From assembly GCA_003344405.1 (NCBI GenBank), contig NOWV01000190.1, positions 1 through 64,000 on the forward strand: a DNA stretch of 64,000 nucleotides. The letters run 5' to 3'. The position numbers and the translations under genes are program-made. The notes under the pieces were generated by a model. That model searched no databases. It was given only the letters and a program-made list of their open reading frames with translations, and was not told where the DNA came from. This DNA is from Trichoplax sp. H2. Its lineage: Eukaryota > Placozoa > Uniplacotomia > Trichoplacea. Below, in pieces: positions 1 through 11,715 of this stretch (within the stretch, counting starts at the first letter, position 1; each line of letters begins with the position of its first letter).

Positions 1-1169
1 CTATAGAAATTGATTAAAACATATGAAATATGGCAGTGATTCGTACGTTAGTACGTTAAGTAATGCATTTATTAAGAATGATTAAAATTGGTACAACACA
101 ATATGAAACAGTGCAGATTAGCCAAACTCTACTAGCACCTTTTTAATATTGTTCATTTTTGGTGTTTAGCATATGAATTAATAACTAGCATCTTTTTATA
201 TCTAAAATAGTGTTCTCGCTTAGATGATAGTCATTACTCACATTGGCTAAATTTCGGCGATAGGCTACGTCCTTGTATTGCATGATACAAAAGCGCTCAA
301 CTAGGGTATCATAATTAGGTTTAGCAATCCCTTAGGTTTTCAAGCGATTAACTCTGAATCTGAGTTATTAAAATAAAAGAATTTCTAATTCTACTTCATG
401 TAAGGCTTACTTTGTATTAATTGGATACTTTGAACATACCCTATTGCTGTAACTAGCTGAATTCACTAGGAAAGATTACGAAAGCAGGTGAAATTGCTTC
501 ATACAAAATATCTGTTACAATATACTAAACGTTCAACTGCAGACATTTAGCACGATAATTATTCAAAGTCAAGTTCAAGAATGATTTGCTATTAGCTGGT
601 TACGCTGAAGAATGAACCTTTTTCAAATATTATCAGGTCTGATGATTACTTTGCAGGAAAAGTCCTTGCCGAACCGAAGCTTGACTGGCCATTTTTAAAA
701 CTGATGCATGCTTAAGTTATGCCTTGAGCAAGCACTGCTTAACTTCTGTTTTCACAACATTTATGCTAAATTCTTTAATTGTAATTTATACTATATTCAG
801 TTAGAAATCTACGAAAACTAAATTTGAGTAGTCCTTGCCTTAAACCTTTAATCCAAACCAATTAGGAAGAAGAACAAAAACATACTTGTTTATATTTTAA
901 GGAAATAGCAAGAGTAGTGTCAACTATCTACGATGTTGTATAGGTAGAGCAGATTGCATTAAGCAGTGACATATGCAAACCTAAGGCAGTGATCTCAGCT
1001 AGTTATATATTAGTAAAGTAATGAGCGCTGATAGCTGATGGATAGTTCAAAAGCTATTGATGATCCTTTCACTAATTTTAATTTTGTGCATGCATAGGCA
1101 CGTCGTAGGAGCTTTAAATATGATCTCAAGCTAAGGTAAACAACTCGGTGGAGCGAATCAATTTTATAG
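1..1169. other. Intergenic; second half is an old segmental duplicate
   Basis: I see no gene here. From about 590 to 1169 the sequence aligns, with many substitutions and small indels, to about 29570-29916 plus 30549-30690. Shared anchors include 'cgaagcttgact', 'ccatttttaaaact' and 'tcaattttatagctgtt'. Positions 1-590 show nothing recognisable. Confidence 0.6.
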
Positions 1170-1174
1170 CTGTT

Positions 1175-1616
1175 TGTCACGGTACGAACTACCGTAAAGA
1201 AATAGCTATCTAGATTTGGTTAATATAATATAGTAATAATATATTACAACTAGTTACTTACAATAGGAATTACTCTAATTATAAATGTGTTACAGTAAAT
1301 TTAATGCTGTGCTGCAATGTGATCTGAAATAATTCAGTGAATGGACATATTGTAGTCCGACTAAGAAAAATTAGTTAGTAGATGTTCTAACCTAAGTGTT
1401 TTTATATGATGACTCATGAATGTTAGCTGCTGTAGAAGGGTATATAAGCCCGTCAGATAGTTGAATAAAGTAATTCTCAATTGTCTAGTTGAGTTTAACG
1501 TAGAATCGAAGGTGTCTAAATTCTTGTGAGGTAGTTAAGGGATACTGAATCCCGGAGACTGTAGTAATTTAGAGATTTGTTTTACGTTATCCTTGTCACG
1601 AAGCTGGTTTGTGACA
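1175..1616 (+). mobile_element. Solo LTR, family B
   Basis: This 442-bp element starts TGTCACGG and ends GGTTTGTGACA. It is flanked by a perfect 5-bp target-site duplication CTGTT (1170-1174 and 1617-1621). It carries a TATA-like TATATAAG near 1441 and a GGGAT/ATCCC stem-loop at 1539-1553. The same LTR occurs inverted at 25574-26141 and as a 3' part at 34036-34341. There is no internal coding region, so it is a solo LTR of a Ty3/gypsy-, BEL- or ERV-type element; the class cannot be decided from the LTR. The paralogous empty site is near 30687. Confidence 0.85.
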
Positions 1617-4275
1617 CTGTTGTATAACAGTTATCCTAAACAGTAATATGGCTTAAAATAATTCTTTATCAGCAATTAGTAAAGCAACGCAGATAATTTT
1701 AAATCAAAAATAGGATACCACAGTATATGCCATGTCAAGCGTGAATATTATACCATTCAACTTAGAATACGGAGATACAATTTAATAAAGACAATAAGTA
1801 AAGTCTTACTTTGATCATTGTGATAAAGGATTTGATAAATCGGCTATGTAGCTGTCCATTTAAAAGTCATTCGAGATAATTTACTTGAATTCATGGTATA
1901 GAAGTAGATTCTATATTGAACGAGGTAATTTAATTTCCGTGTAGCAAGTGAAGAGGTTAACAAATTGAAGCTTAAGAAATCTCTGAGCTTAAGTAGCTCA
2001 ATTGTTGTGCACGATCTCGATTGGAGTACCATCCCTAACCTTAATATAACCCGTCAGTGTCTAATGACAGCTTGATTAATAACGAATCTTAGTGTAACGA
2101 ATATGTAATATTAATCGCCTATATTAATGCTAACTTATACATTACTTTTATCACAACTGAATCTACTTTCTAACGTCGTATTATTTGATATCTTCTCTGA
2201 TAATTGTTATATAATATACTGCGCTTATCATATAAATCAGGAATGCATGAAACTCTCGCAATTACCTACAATTAGCGTACTAAAATAGACTGCAGAATAC
2301 CTTCTACTGGATAGCAAGTTTACCTACGGATTATGTCTCATTAAAGCTAATTAATATCATTATTTGTGACTCATTTCCAGTCTTGATAATCAGCTTATTG
2401 ATCTTTATGATCTACCAGGATACTGCGCCAAATTTTTTTAGAAACGGTGATTACAAATACTTATAAGTAGTTCAAAGCATTTGAAGTACTAGCTAGACAT
2501 TGTATAGCTACGACAGTTCTTAGCATAGAAGCGCTAATATCTATCACAGAGGTTGCGATGATCATAAATGCTGCAGTAATGGAGGAAAGGTCTGCTAGCT
2601 CTGTACGATCTCTTTCTCAGTTTATACGTTGACAAAATTTTGGCCTTCTTGCATAAAATTGATTAATTATAAAACTATGCACACTAAAATTGCCCTTTGT
2701 TAGCGGTTACTCGTGTCACATGAATAACATTCCCAAGATACTGAAATACTTAATTTATTACAATGTCTACTAATTGTCGAAACAGTAAATCATTAAGATA
2801 CTGATTGAATCATGATTACAATTGATATGAGTAAAATAATAGCCGGACAACTATTAATTTAATCTCTTAAACTAAACACTAGAGCAGGTCATGTGTGTAC
2901 TTGCAACGATTGCCAACTTTAAATTTTTGGCAATAGATATACTTTATACCACTTGGTTGAACCTTGTTTTAGAATCGAGGTAGCAATCATAAGCGACCAC
3001 CTAATTTTATGAATAATATTGACAATTAATCTACGAAGAGGTTGCTGTCGATTTCGCTTCTTGAGAGTAATTATGCAGACAGCGATGCTGAAGATAATGA
3101 CAAGTTAACTTAAATATGCAACGGAGATGGTTAATGCATACAGTAATAGTTCGATTACGCAATGTTACGTTTCTCAAGTATTTTTGATACATAGCGTTTC
3201 TAGAAATCCAGTGATAGCATAAAATAAATAGTTTTTACGAAAGTTAGTAAGTAAATTTGAATTATTTTTGCTTAAAAAGTGAATTTCAATTACCCACGAT
3301 GAATTTTCATGGACGATGCTTGTTTAATTACTGCAATACCAAAACAAGCAAAAAGTTCTGATTTTAAGAATTTGCTAAAGTATGATAACAGTATCTTCAA
3401 CCATACATTATTCTTGCAAAGTAACTAAGGAACTCATTACAGTCAAGACATAAATATACAAATTTTATTGAATGTACTTCCATTTATTTTTATTTTATTA
3501 TTCGTTAAAATTAGCATTCATATATTAATCAGAAGAATATGGGATTATCGATATTTATCCGATAAATATTGTTATGCTATGTCTAAGAGGTAATGGAATT
3601 AGCCAATAATCTTGAGCTCAGGTATTTAACTCATTGTCATTGAACTCTAAAGTAGAAATTTTATTTCTGTAATTGTTTCCTAAACGCTCATATCTTATAA
3701 GATGTCCATAGTCAGGATCTGTATTCAATAAATAAGACTATATAAATACAATTATGTGAATTCATTTTGAAATAAAACGAAAAAGGAATATTATGATATA
3801 AATTAGATTAATAGATAACGTCTACCAATAAGATATAGCGTTCAGTTAATTAAAATTTTAGTTAATCAGTGTAAGAAGTAACAATATTAAGAACTAATTT
3901 CATATTAATAAAAAGGTAAATTAGATGTATCTTATATATTTCTATTGTTTTTTTCTTTGCGATGTTATGAACTTTTAATTACCGATGAAGTTAAAAGGAA
4001 CTTCACATCAGCGACAGCAAATTGCCTTTCCTTTATATTTGCTATCCATTGCATTAGGGTATTCAATATGAAACCATATGTCTATCAATTTAATACCTCA
4101 AAGGAGTTAAGCAACTCCAAGATAAAATGAAAGTCACCGGAGGTATGATTAATTTTAAATCATTCAAATCGATCTAGTATTAAGACTTACAGACTAATTC
4201 TATTATTGATGATACCATTTTAACAAGTTGTTAACTAATTTTAGCGATGAACTTTATTATTGGTTATTCTAACGT
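1617..4275. other. Intergenic, no gene seen
   Basis: No coding sequence, RNA gene or clear repeat is recognised. Short open frames here have no family resemblance and are expected by chance at this AT content. From about 4080 the sequence pairs with about 51450 onward and marks the left edge of the GPCR-block duplication. Confidence 0.5.
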
Positions 4276-5280
4276 TTAAGTAGCGGTAAACTTAAAAGAA
4301 ATTCTCAATCTGCGAGTCAACAATTTAAATTCATTTTTAAAATTGATGCTAGCAAAGTTATATAAAATAGGATTTAATATACCTGGCATAAACATCATTA
4401 CGGTAGTTACACGAAATAACATAGAAAACTTAGAAAGCAGTTTATGAGTAAAATTTGGATCCAAAGTTTTTTGAAACGAAATCCAGACGTAACTAAAAGC
4501 ATAGGGTATAGTGCCACAAGCGGAAAGAGTCGTGATAAGTAATATTGAAATTATGCTTAAATTACGTTTTTTAATGGTTTTCAACGCCTGTAATTTGTAT
4601 CTCGAGTCTTCGATTGGAATATTTATATTACGCAACTTAATAATGATGCATGTATAACATATAAAGATGATCAGTAAGGGTAATAATGAATTTAATACAG
4701 CAAAAAATGCTGACAAGACTAAACTAGTATCTAAATGAGTTTGAGAAAGTAACCCAGAACAGTCAATTAAGTCTCGGCGATCATAATCGGTAACAAAAAT
4801 AAATATCGTTGCACAGACTAGTGCATAGAACCAGATGGCAACAATAATAAAGTTCATTTTATTCCTATGAATCGGTCCAGTAAGTGGATGAATAATGCCT
4901 CGATATCTTTCTATTCCAATAACAGCTAATGTCATCATAGAATTCGACATAGCTACTGCTGCAATAAAATTGGTAATGCCACATAAAATCTTGACGTTCT
5001 TACGCAGTAACTGCCTAATATCTAAGGAATAATTATAATCGATAGTGAAGATAATCATAATGCATCTTAAAGTCGATGAACAGCCATAAAGAATATCAGC
5101 AAGCGCTAAATTTGCGATTAAAAGATGAAAAGGTTGTCGAAGTCGAGCACTGTTTGATACGAGAGAGCAAACAACGATATTGAAGATTATACTAATAATA
5201 CTGATAAGCAAAACGCATAAAACCAAGTCGAAATTTTTGCTAAAGATATTATTACTGGTCGAATTCGAGAAAATTGCCAT
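4276..5280 (-). CDS. Class A rhodopsin-like GPCR (GPCR-1)
   Basis: A single-exon, 334-residue seven-transmembrane receptor, presumably at the plasma membrane and G-protein coupled; ligand unknown. I chose the ATG at 5280 (MAIFSN...). The frame extends eight codons further, but only to a TTG. Visible marks: a short N-terminus with an N-glycosylation site (NST, residue 6); TM2 NLALAD with Asp62; Cys100 at the start of TM3 and Cys174 in extracellular loop 2, the usual disulfide pair; ERY at 124-126; TM5 Pro201; TM6 CGTIP at 255-259; TM7 NPILY at 303-307; a basic C-terminus. Length and motifs fit an intact amine/peptide-like receptor. It heads a minus-strand cluster and has a decayed duplicate at 51695-52661. 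Confidence 0.93.
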   Translation of the reverse strand: MAIFSNSTSNNIFSKNFDLVLCVLLISIISIIFNIVVCSLVSNSARLRQPFHLLIANLALADILYGCSSTLRCIMIIFTIDYNYSLDIRQLLRKNVKILCGITNFIAAVAMSNSMMTLAVIGIERYRGIIHPLTGPIHRNKMNFIIVAIWFYALVCATIFIFVTDYDRRDLIDCSGLLSQTHLDTSLVLSAFFAVLNSLLPLLIIFICYTCIIIKLRNINIPIEDSRYKLQALKTIKKRNLSIISILLITTLSACGTIPYAFSYVWISFQKTLDPNFTHKLLSKFSMLFRVTTVMMFMPGILNPILYNFASINFKNEFKLLTRRLRISFKFTAT

Positions 5281-6372
5281 ATTTGGTAGTTGCAATAGTA
5301 TCAAATCAATATCTATCTTGACAGATATTTATAAGTTTGATAGATTAACATGAAATATATCAATTTAAGGCTTGAGATAATAAATATACTGTCGTACAAT
5401 TATTTAAATTCCTAATCATGCTTTATTTTTTGTATATTCAATAGATAATTAATTAGTTAGTCATCAATCATAGTATATCCAAGTCTAAAAATAACATCTT
5501 AGTCAATAAAATTATGATAGCATTAACTTTATCATGCACACCTCAATCTTCTATAGCTTAAAGATAAATAATTTATCACTACATTATTCGTAGTAATTGT
5601 CGACTGGCACATAAAACATTGAATACAGGTGTATGTCTTTTTTATACTAGTTGCATTTTGTAAATCATGAAAGACTCCTGTAAAATTATGGTACTAATTA
5701 TAGTTTATTCTTCCTAATGATAGAAATCGTGAACAATTATGCTTTAAATTAACAGATTTTATTGAAGTAATTGACATTTCGGGTTACAGTCAATATGTCA
5801 AGTTTGATTTTGCATCTGTATAGCGCTAAATAGCAAGGTTAATGAACCATTTAATCTAATATCATTAATTCACAGCTGCATTTAATTAATTTCAATATAA
5901 AGCTCATGTAAGCTTTAACGATTAATCAACATTTATTTAACTTAACAAAGTTTGATCAATGAAATTAAGTTAACCATGGGCTCCAAATATTTCCTAAGTA
6001 AGAAAAAAGGGAACTTTTGCTATTAATAATTGTCAAAAGTTAAAAAAATATCGATTAGTCTATATTTTATTGTAACTTCTGTCGAATCCAAATTTATTTA
6101 CATGACCAGATAATTTATAACCAACGGGTCTATCGTCTGTTCTTGTTTGCATTTTTAATTCTACATAATGTTAAATTTAATCATCGAGCGTACTTTATAA
6201 TTCTCTTCAAAATGGCATAAATAATCTTAGCCGTTAAAAATTAGGCAAATTCAGTATTTCTGAGACATATATTTTAAAATAAATATAAGTTAGAGATACG
6301 GGTAAAATCATTAAGAAAGTAGTTTCATGTTGCCGAGGGTAAATTCTAATGGAAATCAACTACATCAAGAGA
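5281..6372. other. Intergenic, part of the duplicated GPCR block
   Basis: No gene. The whole stretch aligns to about 52662-53960, for example 'tttaattaatttcaat' and 'catgaccagataa' around 5880 and 6100. The later copy carries an extra LTR fragment at 53029-53148. Confidence 0.6.
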
Positions 6373-8103
6373 TCAATCTCTTAATGCTGAGAAAAATTTC
6401 AAATTACAATATATTGAGATTAAGACGTTTTTGTACAATTTATATACGATAAGATTCAATTTTAAAAAAGCTGTTTCTAGCAATTTTAGAATCACATTTA
6501 AATTTAAAATAGATTTTAAGAAGGTTCTCTCAAAATCTGCGCTTGCACAATTATACGGTACTGGATTTATTGAGCATGGTATAAACATAATGTAGGTCGT
6601 TACGTACAGTAGGCTATTGAACTAAATTGCGCATTGTATAAAGTTTGGTTCTAGAAGATAACGACAAGAAATCTAAATTCAGCAAACAGAGAATGGAATA
6701 ATTGTACAAACGGACATTATCATTATTATAAGCAGTGATATTATACAATTTCTTCGTCATTTTATTAATTTCATGACTTCAAGTTTATAATAAGAATCAT
6801 CAAGAAGCGGATTAATTCTATATAATGTTAGTATGACCCTTACATAGCAAAATAGCATTACAAGAGACGGTATTAAAACTGCTAAAATACCAAAAATCAC
6901 TGCTAAATAAGTTCCGTTAAAGCATGAATTGTGATGAGAACAATAGAGAAACCAATATTCTGATAGCTATCAGTGGAGCACATAACAATTATAATTCCTG
7001 AACAAGCAAGAGTATAGATCCAAATACCAATATGATTTATCCAAATTTTACTTTCACTAACAGGCACAGATAGCGGATGTATAATTACATGATACCTTTT
7101 AAATGAGATACTAAACAAGGTAATCTTAGAATTAGATGTAGACACCACATGAATATAACTGTTTACTATTTCAAATTCCTGATAATCTTGACTGCCTACA
7201 ATAAGGGTTTCTTACGCATTTTCGATAGTACTAACAGCAGGTATTGTATGAATTCTAGTTGTTAAACAGTTTGAGATATCTGTGATTGCTAAATCAGCAA
7301 TCATTATATATGGTGGCTGCTGAAGATCTTTATTAGAAAACATCAAATAGCACATAATTACATTAAGTAAAATACCTACAGAACCGAAACTGACCATGAC
7401 TACTACTGAAAACGTATGCAAAGATTCATTTACGGGATGTGACAGTGTTATGCACTGTATTAGAGTAGAAATATCTATGTTAGGATAATTCTGTTAGCCT
7501 GTCCTTATTTAGTTAACTTCTAATTTGGATATACTGTGTTTTAATATAGCACTGACTTTTTATGACAGTGACACTTATACACATACTGAAATTAATAGTT
7601 ATAATAGGGAATGCAAATCATCTACTTACAGTTCAAATCATTGTGATTTTAATTTACTTATGGTAGATCGTAAATTATCAAGGAAATGTTCCGTGATAGG
7701 ACATATCGTAATCTGACTATTCTGTATTAGTCATTATATGTCTATGTTGGTAAATACTGTTGTCTGCATTAAGGGAGCAGTAGCTAAAATTAATGTCTAA
7801 TTCAGTAAATGATTCTAATGTTAATTGTATTAACTATGACTCATGAACTATTGAGGAATAGTTCTGTATATAAATGCAGCATATCGTGAGATAAAGTGAA
7901 ATCTCAAACATAGTATTTAACGTAAAATACGAGGCGTCTAAGTCTTTATGTAGTCTGCTAGTAGAGCAAAAGTGTTTGTGATAGTGCAGATATCGTTCCT
8001 TGATACGTGGTTCAAGGAATTGACTTATTGATCGTATATTACGTTATCTTGTTGCAAAGCTGTTTTGTGACACGAGAAGATTCGCATCCATTAGATTAAA
8101 CGT
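6373..8103 (-). pseudogene. GPCR-2 pseudogene, interrupted by a solo LTR
   Basis: This is a decayed relative of GPCR-3 (9626-10630). Recognisable pieces: the N-terminus through TM2 (8103 down to 8073, then 7437 down to 7212), TM3-TM5 start (7148-6903), traces of ICL3/TM6 (about 6850-6650), and TM7 with NPVPY plus the tail (6588-6373). Defects: the ATG position reads ACG (8101-8103), a 635-bp LTR sits in the N-terminal codons, there are several stops and frameshifts between TM2 and TM7, and the E/DRY motif reads KRY. Like GPCR-3 it lacks the TM3/ECL2 cysteines. It is not expected to make a receptor. Confidence 0.88.
7438..8072 (+). mobile_element. Solo LTR, family A, copy 1 (inside GPCR-2 pseudogene)
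   Basis: A 635-bp TG...CA element (starts TGTGACAG, ends TTTTGTGACA) flanked by near-identical 5-mers CGGGA (7433-7437) and CGAGA (8073-8077). It contains a TATATAAATG box near 7869 and an 8-bp stem-loop (TTCCTTGA/TCAAGGAA) at 7996-8019. Removing it rejoins the GPCR N-terminal sequence seen in GPCR-3. Copies 2 and 3 are at 14320 and 29917. A ~60-codon open frame from a TTG is shared by all three copies but is not credible as a gene. Confidence 0.92.
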
Positions 8104-9625
8104 TTTGCGAACTTGACGATAAACCAATTCACCAAAGCAAGTATCTTCAATTTAGTTTAATGAATTTGAATTCAAACCATAAATGATGTATTAATGGAGA
8201 TCAATTGACCTTCTATCGCATAGTTTTGTAAGCTTGCAGAGATAATTTGTAAAGGTTCATATATGCAACGATATATTATACTGCAGATTTCTAATAATAT
8301 AAATATATTGCAGTAACAGATCGTTTAAGTTAACTGAACTGAAGTTGAACTGAATCAAATTTTAATGCATTCTGTAATAGCCAACTATGATGAAAAATTT
8401 AGAAAGACTATCGGCCTTTCTAAGGAAATCAGTATAAATTTTAATTCCTTTCTTTTAGCATACAAATAGATCTATTCCTATAGCTTATTGTATTAAAAAA
8501 TCCGTGAGAGTATCGATTTAAACCCAAAGTAACTACATATGGCATGCCTTCTAAATTTTTTGCCATTAATTAGTCCTATGTGGTAAAGACTTGCTATTCA
8601 TAATTATTATTATACTATTCGCTATTCGTTTCTCGTTGTTGATAATAACCTTACCTTAGGGCTATTATATAAACTATTCGACAGATACGCGCATAGTAGT
8701 TCTAGTTTATAAAATTATCAGTGCCTGCCCAACTGTTTTAGGATATCTGTTCGGGCTAAGCAAGATCCTTACTCATTTACCCAATATAGGCAAAGGGATA
8801 GGCAAATAATGAGACTGCGTCAAAGTAAATATTGCCCTAGTTAAAGAGGCTAATACAAAGCTTTGAATTTTTATCACATTCTAAAATTCTCTGGTAATTT
8901 GCTGGTAGAATTAGGAATTTAATGCTGATAAGTATTGACGGGATGTAGATGTAGTTTAGAAATCTTTTAAACTTTATAATCAATACTTTCGTGTTTAAAA
9001 ATATGTAAAACAAACTTTTCAGTTTATTTAGACTGACTATTAATTAAGCAGTTACAGACGTAAATGATAAGTGTGAACGCTTTTTTTAATTCTTTGACTG
9101 AAATATTATATTAGCGATATTTTTACCCTAGAATTGAATATAGTAACTGTTATTACATTAAGTAAGCTCAAATTTAGGATTTTATGTTTAGTAAAAAATT
9201 GGTTTTACTTGGATTCAAATATAACATTAATTGTCTTAATGCTAACTAAAGCTCTTGAATTCGTCAAAATATGTCTCTTAGATAGCTAGCTTAAACGAAC
9301 AAGGAGAATTGCCGCATGATGGTGTTTACAATTGGTTTCAAAGTCAAATAATTTTATGATATTACCTTTGACTACATTGCCATATTGTCATATGCGTCCC
9401 AAAATAAAGCGAATTAAATATTCCATGTACATATACGAGCTTTAAAATGGAACATAGCATACGTAAGGGTATAACCAGTAAGCGAGTGGTTTAATTTAAG
9501 GTACATGTATTTAATTCTAATAAGATTTGGCTGTTCCTAGTAATAACTCTCTTAATACAGAATAAAATTTTAAACTTTAATGCGCTCAGATGAAGATATT
9601 TTAATGATTCTAGACACGATAAGTC
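8104..9625. other. Intergenic with conserved GPCR-upstream block (copy 1)
   Basis: About 8150-8470 aligns with 10680-10975 and 54850-55147, the sequences upstream of the GPCR-3 and GPCR-7 copies. About 8730-8920 further matches about 10980-11160. This region is therefore the duplicated 5' flank of the GPCR unit. In this copy the frame equivalent to the open one at 54901 has stops. From about 8950 to 9625 I see nothing recognisable. Confidence 0.6.
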
Positions 9626-10630
9626 TTACTTTATACAGCTATTTCTGACAGTTTTAGTGTACATATTTAAAATTAAGTTTAAGAAGACTCTCCTAAAACT
9701 GGCACTTGCAAAATTATACAGTATAGGATTTACGATACCTGGTATAAACATAATGTAGGAGGTTGTGTAAAGCAGATTATTAAACTGAATAAAACTTTCA
9801 TAAGCAAATTTAGATTCTTGGAGATAAAGACTAGAAATCCAAATCCAACTAACAAGGAATGGAATAAATGAACAAGCAGACAATATCGTCATAATTAATA
9901 ACGATGCTATACAAATTTTTCGTCGTTTTATCGATTTCATGATTTTAAGTTTATAATAAGAATCATCAAGAGGCGGATTATTTCTACATAGTTTAAGTAT
10001 GATCCTAACATAGCAAAATAATATTACTAGAGACGGTAATGAAACTGAAAAAATCGTAAAGACTAATACTAAAATAAAAGCCGTTAAAGCATCGCTCGGA
10101 ATAAGAACAATAGAAAAACCTGCAATCTGATATGTATCGGTAGCACGCAAGATTGTCACTATTCCTGAGCAAATGAGAGCATAGATCCAAATACCAATAA
10201 TATAAATCCAAATTTTACGTTTACTAACTGATACAGATAGCGGACTTACAATCCCACGATATCTTTCAAACGATATAAAAGACAAGGTAATCATTGAATT
10301 GGACGCAGAAAAGCTTGAAATAAAACTGGATGCAAGACCAAATTTCAGATAATCTTGCTTGCCTGAACTATAGCTTTCTTCTTGATTATCTGTAATACTT
10401 ATCGCTAGTATCGCACCTACATTTACTGCTAAGCAGTATAAAATATCTGTTATTGCTAAATTAGCAATCATAATATGTAGTGGCTGTTGAAGATCTTTGC
10501 TGGAAATCACCATATAGCATATAATTATGTTAAATAAAATGCCAATAGAACCGAGACTGAGTGTGGCCACTACTGAAAGCACATTCAATGACTCATTTAA
10601 GGGAAGACTTGAATTCGTTAGATTAAACAT
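9626..10630 (-). CDS. Class A rhodopsin-like GPCR (GPCR-3), no TM3-ECL2 cysteines
   Basis: An intact single-exon receptor of 334 residues starting at an ATG (10630). The N-terminus has N-glycosylation sites (NLT, NSS, NES). Marks: TM2 NLAITD (Asp62), ERY at 123-124 region (FERYRG), TM6 CSFIP at 253-257, TM7 NPILY at 301-305, basic tail. Unusually, the residues that should form the extracellular disulfide are both absent: there is no Cys at the start of TM3 (about 91-105) or in ECL2 (about 163-182). Pseudogenes GPCR-2 and GPCR-7 share this, so it marks a subfamily. The ligand is unknown. The upstream flank is conserved in three places in the window, suggesting tandem duplication of a gene-plus-flank unit. 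Confidence 0.93.
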   Translation of the reverse strand: MFNLTNSSLPLNESLNVLSVVATLSLGSIGILFNIIICYMVISSKDLQQPLHIMIANLAITDILYCLAVNVGAILAISITDNQEESYSSGKQDYLKFGLASSFISSFSASNSMITLSFISFERYRGIVSPLSVSVSKRKIWIYIIGIWIYALICSGIVTILRATDTYQIAGFSIVLIPSDALTAFILVLVFTIFSVSLPSLVILFCYVRIILKLCRNNPPLDDSYYKLKIMKSIKRRKICIASLLIMTILSACSFIPFLVSWIWISSLYLQESKFAYESFIQFNNLLYTTSYIMFIPGIVNPILYNFASASFRRVFLNLILNMYTKTVRNSCIK

Positions 10631-11369
10631 TTTGTGAAGTTGATGATAAGCTATTTCACAAATACACGAAACTTACATTCAGATTGATCAATTTAAATAA
10701 AATTATAAATGATTAGATAGACGATGATCAATCGAGGCTACTGTTGTACAATTACTCGAACTTTTAGAGACGATTGATAAAGTTAGTAATTTAATTTTGG
10801 ACTTCTGATAAAAACAAATAATTAGCAGATACAAATACAAATTGTTTAAAGTTGAGTCGTACTAAAATTTAATTTACTCTTATACTATGAAGCTATCTCT
10901 GCGCAAATACGCAGAGAGGTTGCCTGCCATTCTATGAAAATTAAGATAAGTTTTAATTAATTTCTATTGGCCTCGCTCAACCATCTTAAGGAGTCTTTTT
11001 AACTTTAGCAAGATCCATGATAATTTTCAAAATAAAGGTTGATGATATTGCTTAATGTAACTTGAGTAAATACCCTATAATTCAATGAGACTAATATGAA
11101 GCTCACATCTTTTTTAATTCTGTTGATTTATCGGGGAAATTTACAGGCTTTAAGGTATAAGTTGCTCGATACTTTGAAGAAGTGGTGGAACGTAATTGTA
11201 ATTTCTAAATCTATTTTACTTTATAACCAAACGCAAAATGTTTCAGCATATATTATATGAATTTTTTAATTTATTAATGATGTAAAATAAGACAGATTTT
11301 ATTAAATCTGGTCAAAGTTGCAGTGTTAAATGACGTTAAGGTTAGGACTTCTTTTAAAAAATAGATTGT
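10631..11369. other. Upstream flank of GPCR-3 (conserved block, copy 2)
   Basis: About 10680-10975 matches 8150-8470 and 54850-55147. Anchors are 'gatgatcaat', 'gataaaaacaaat' and 'gagaggttgcc', the last equivalent to 'gagagattact' at 55111. It may hold the promoter of GPCR-3, but no core element stands out. The remainder to 11369 partly matches 8730-8950. Confidence 0.55.
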
Positions 11370-11558
11370 TTACACTTCGATATTGTATCGGCAACGAAAA
11401 TGTCTTAGAAGTAAAGTTCGATTCTGGTAAATGAATTCTGAAAATATTATTGTCAGGATAGCCAATCCTAATTTTAGCCCTAGTAGAAAGGATACAATGC
11501 CGCCAATGCCAACTAAGGACAGTTTGTGACGATATATCGATACTGCCATTACACCCAT
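11370..11558 (-). other. Small ORF with one membrane-spanning segment, doubtful
   Basis: This is an ATG-started 62-codon frame downstream of GPCR-4's stop and upstream of GPCR-3. Residues about 14-40 are strongly hydrophobic and Gly/Leu-rich (VGIGGIVSFLLGL...), like a single transmembrane helix, followed by a basic tail. I do not recognise a family. It could be a first exon of a membrane protein, a remnant, or chance. Confidence 0.2.
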
Positions 11559-11715
11559 ACACTCCTTTTGATACTTACTGTTACAAAAAGTCTAATATAG
11601 CCATGTTACCTTATATTATCGCGTAGTTGTGAATTGTTGTTATACTATCAGCTTTATTCACGTTTTTAAACTTTTAGCCTTCATTTTCTAATAACCAAGG
11701 GACATAGTTTAACAT

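Noticed and set aside
1844-2032. 62-codon minus-strand frame
   Set aside because: No recognisable family and no context.
3945-4130. 61-codon plus-strand frame
   Set aside because: No domain or homologous frame in the duplicated block (51.4 kb has stops); expected by chance.
7525-7716. A ~63-codon frame repeated almost unchanged at 14408-14599 and 30006-30197
   Set aside because: It lies wholly inside the three family A LTRs, starts with TTG, and is shared only because the LTRs are copies.
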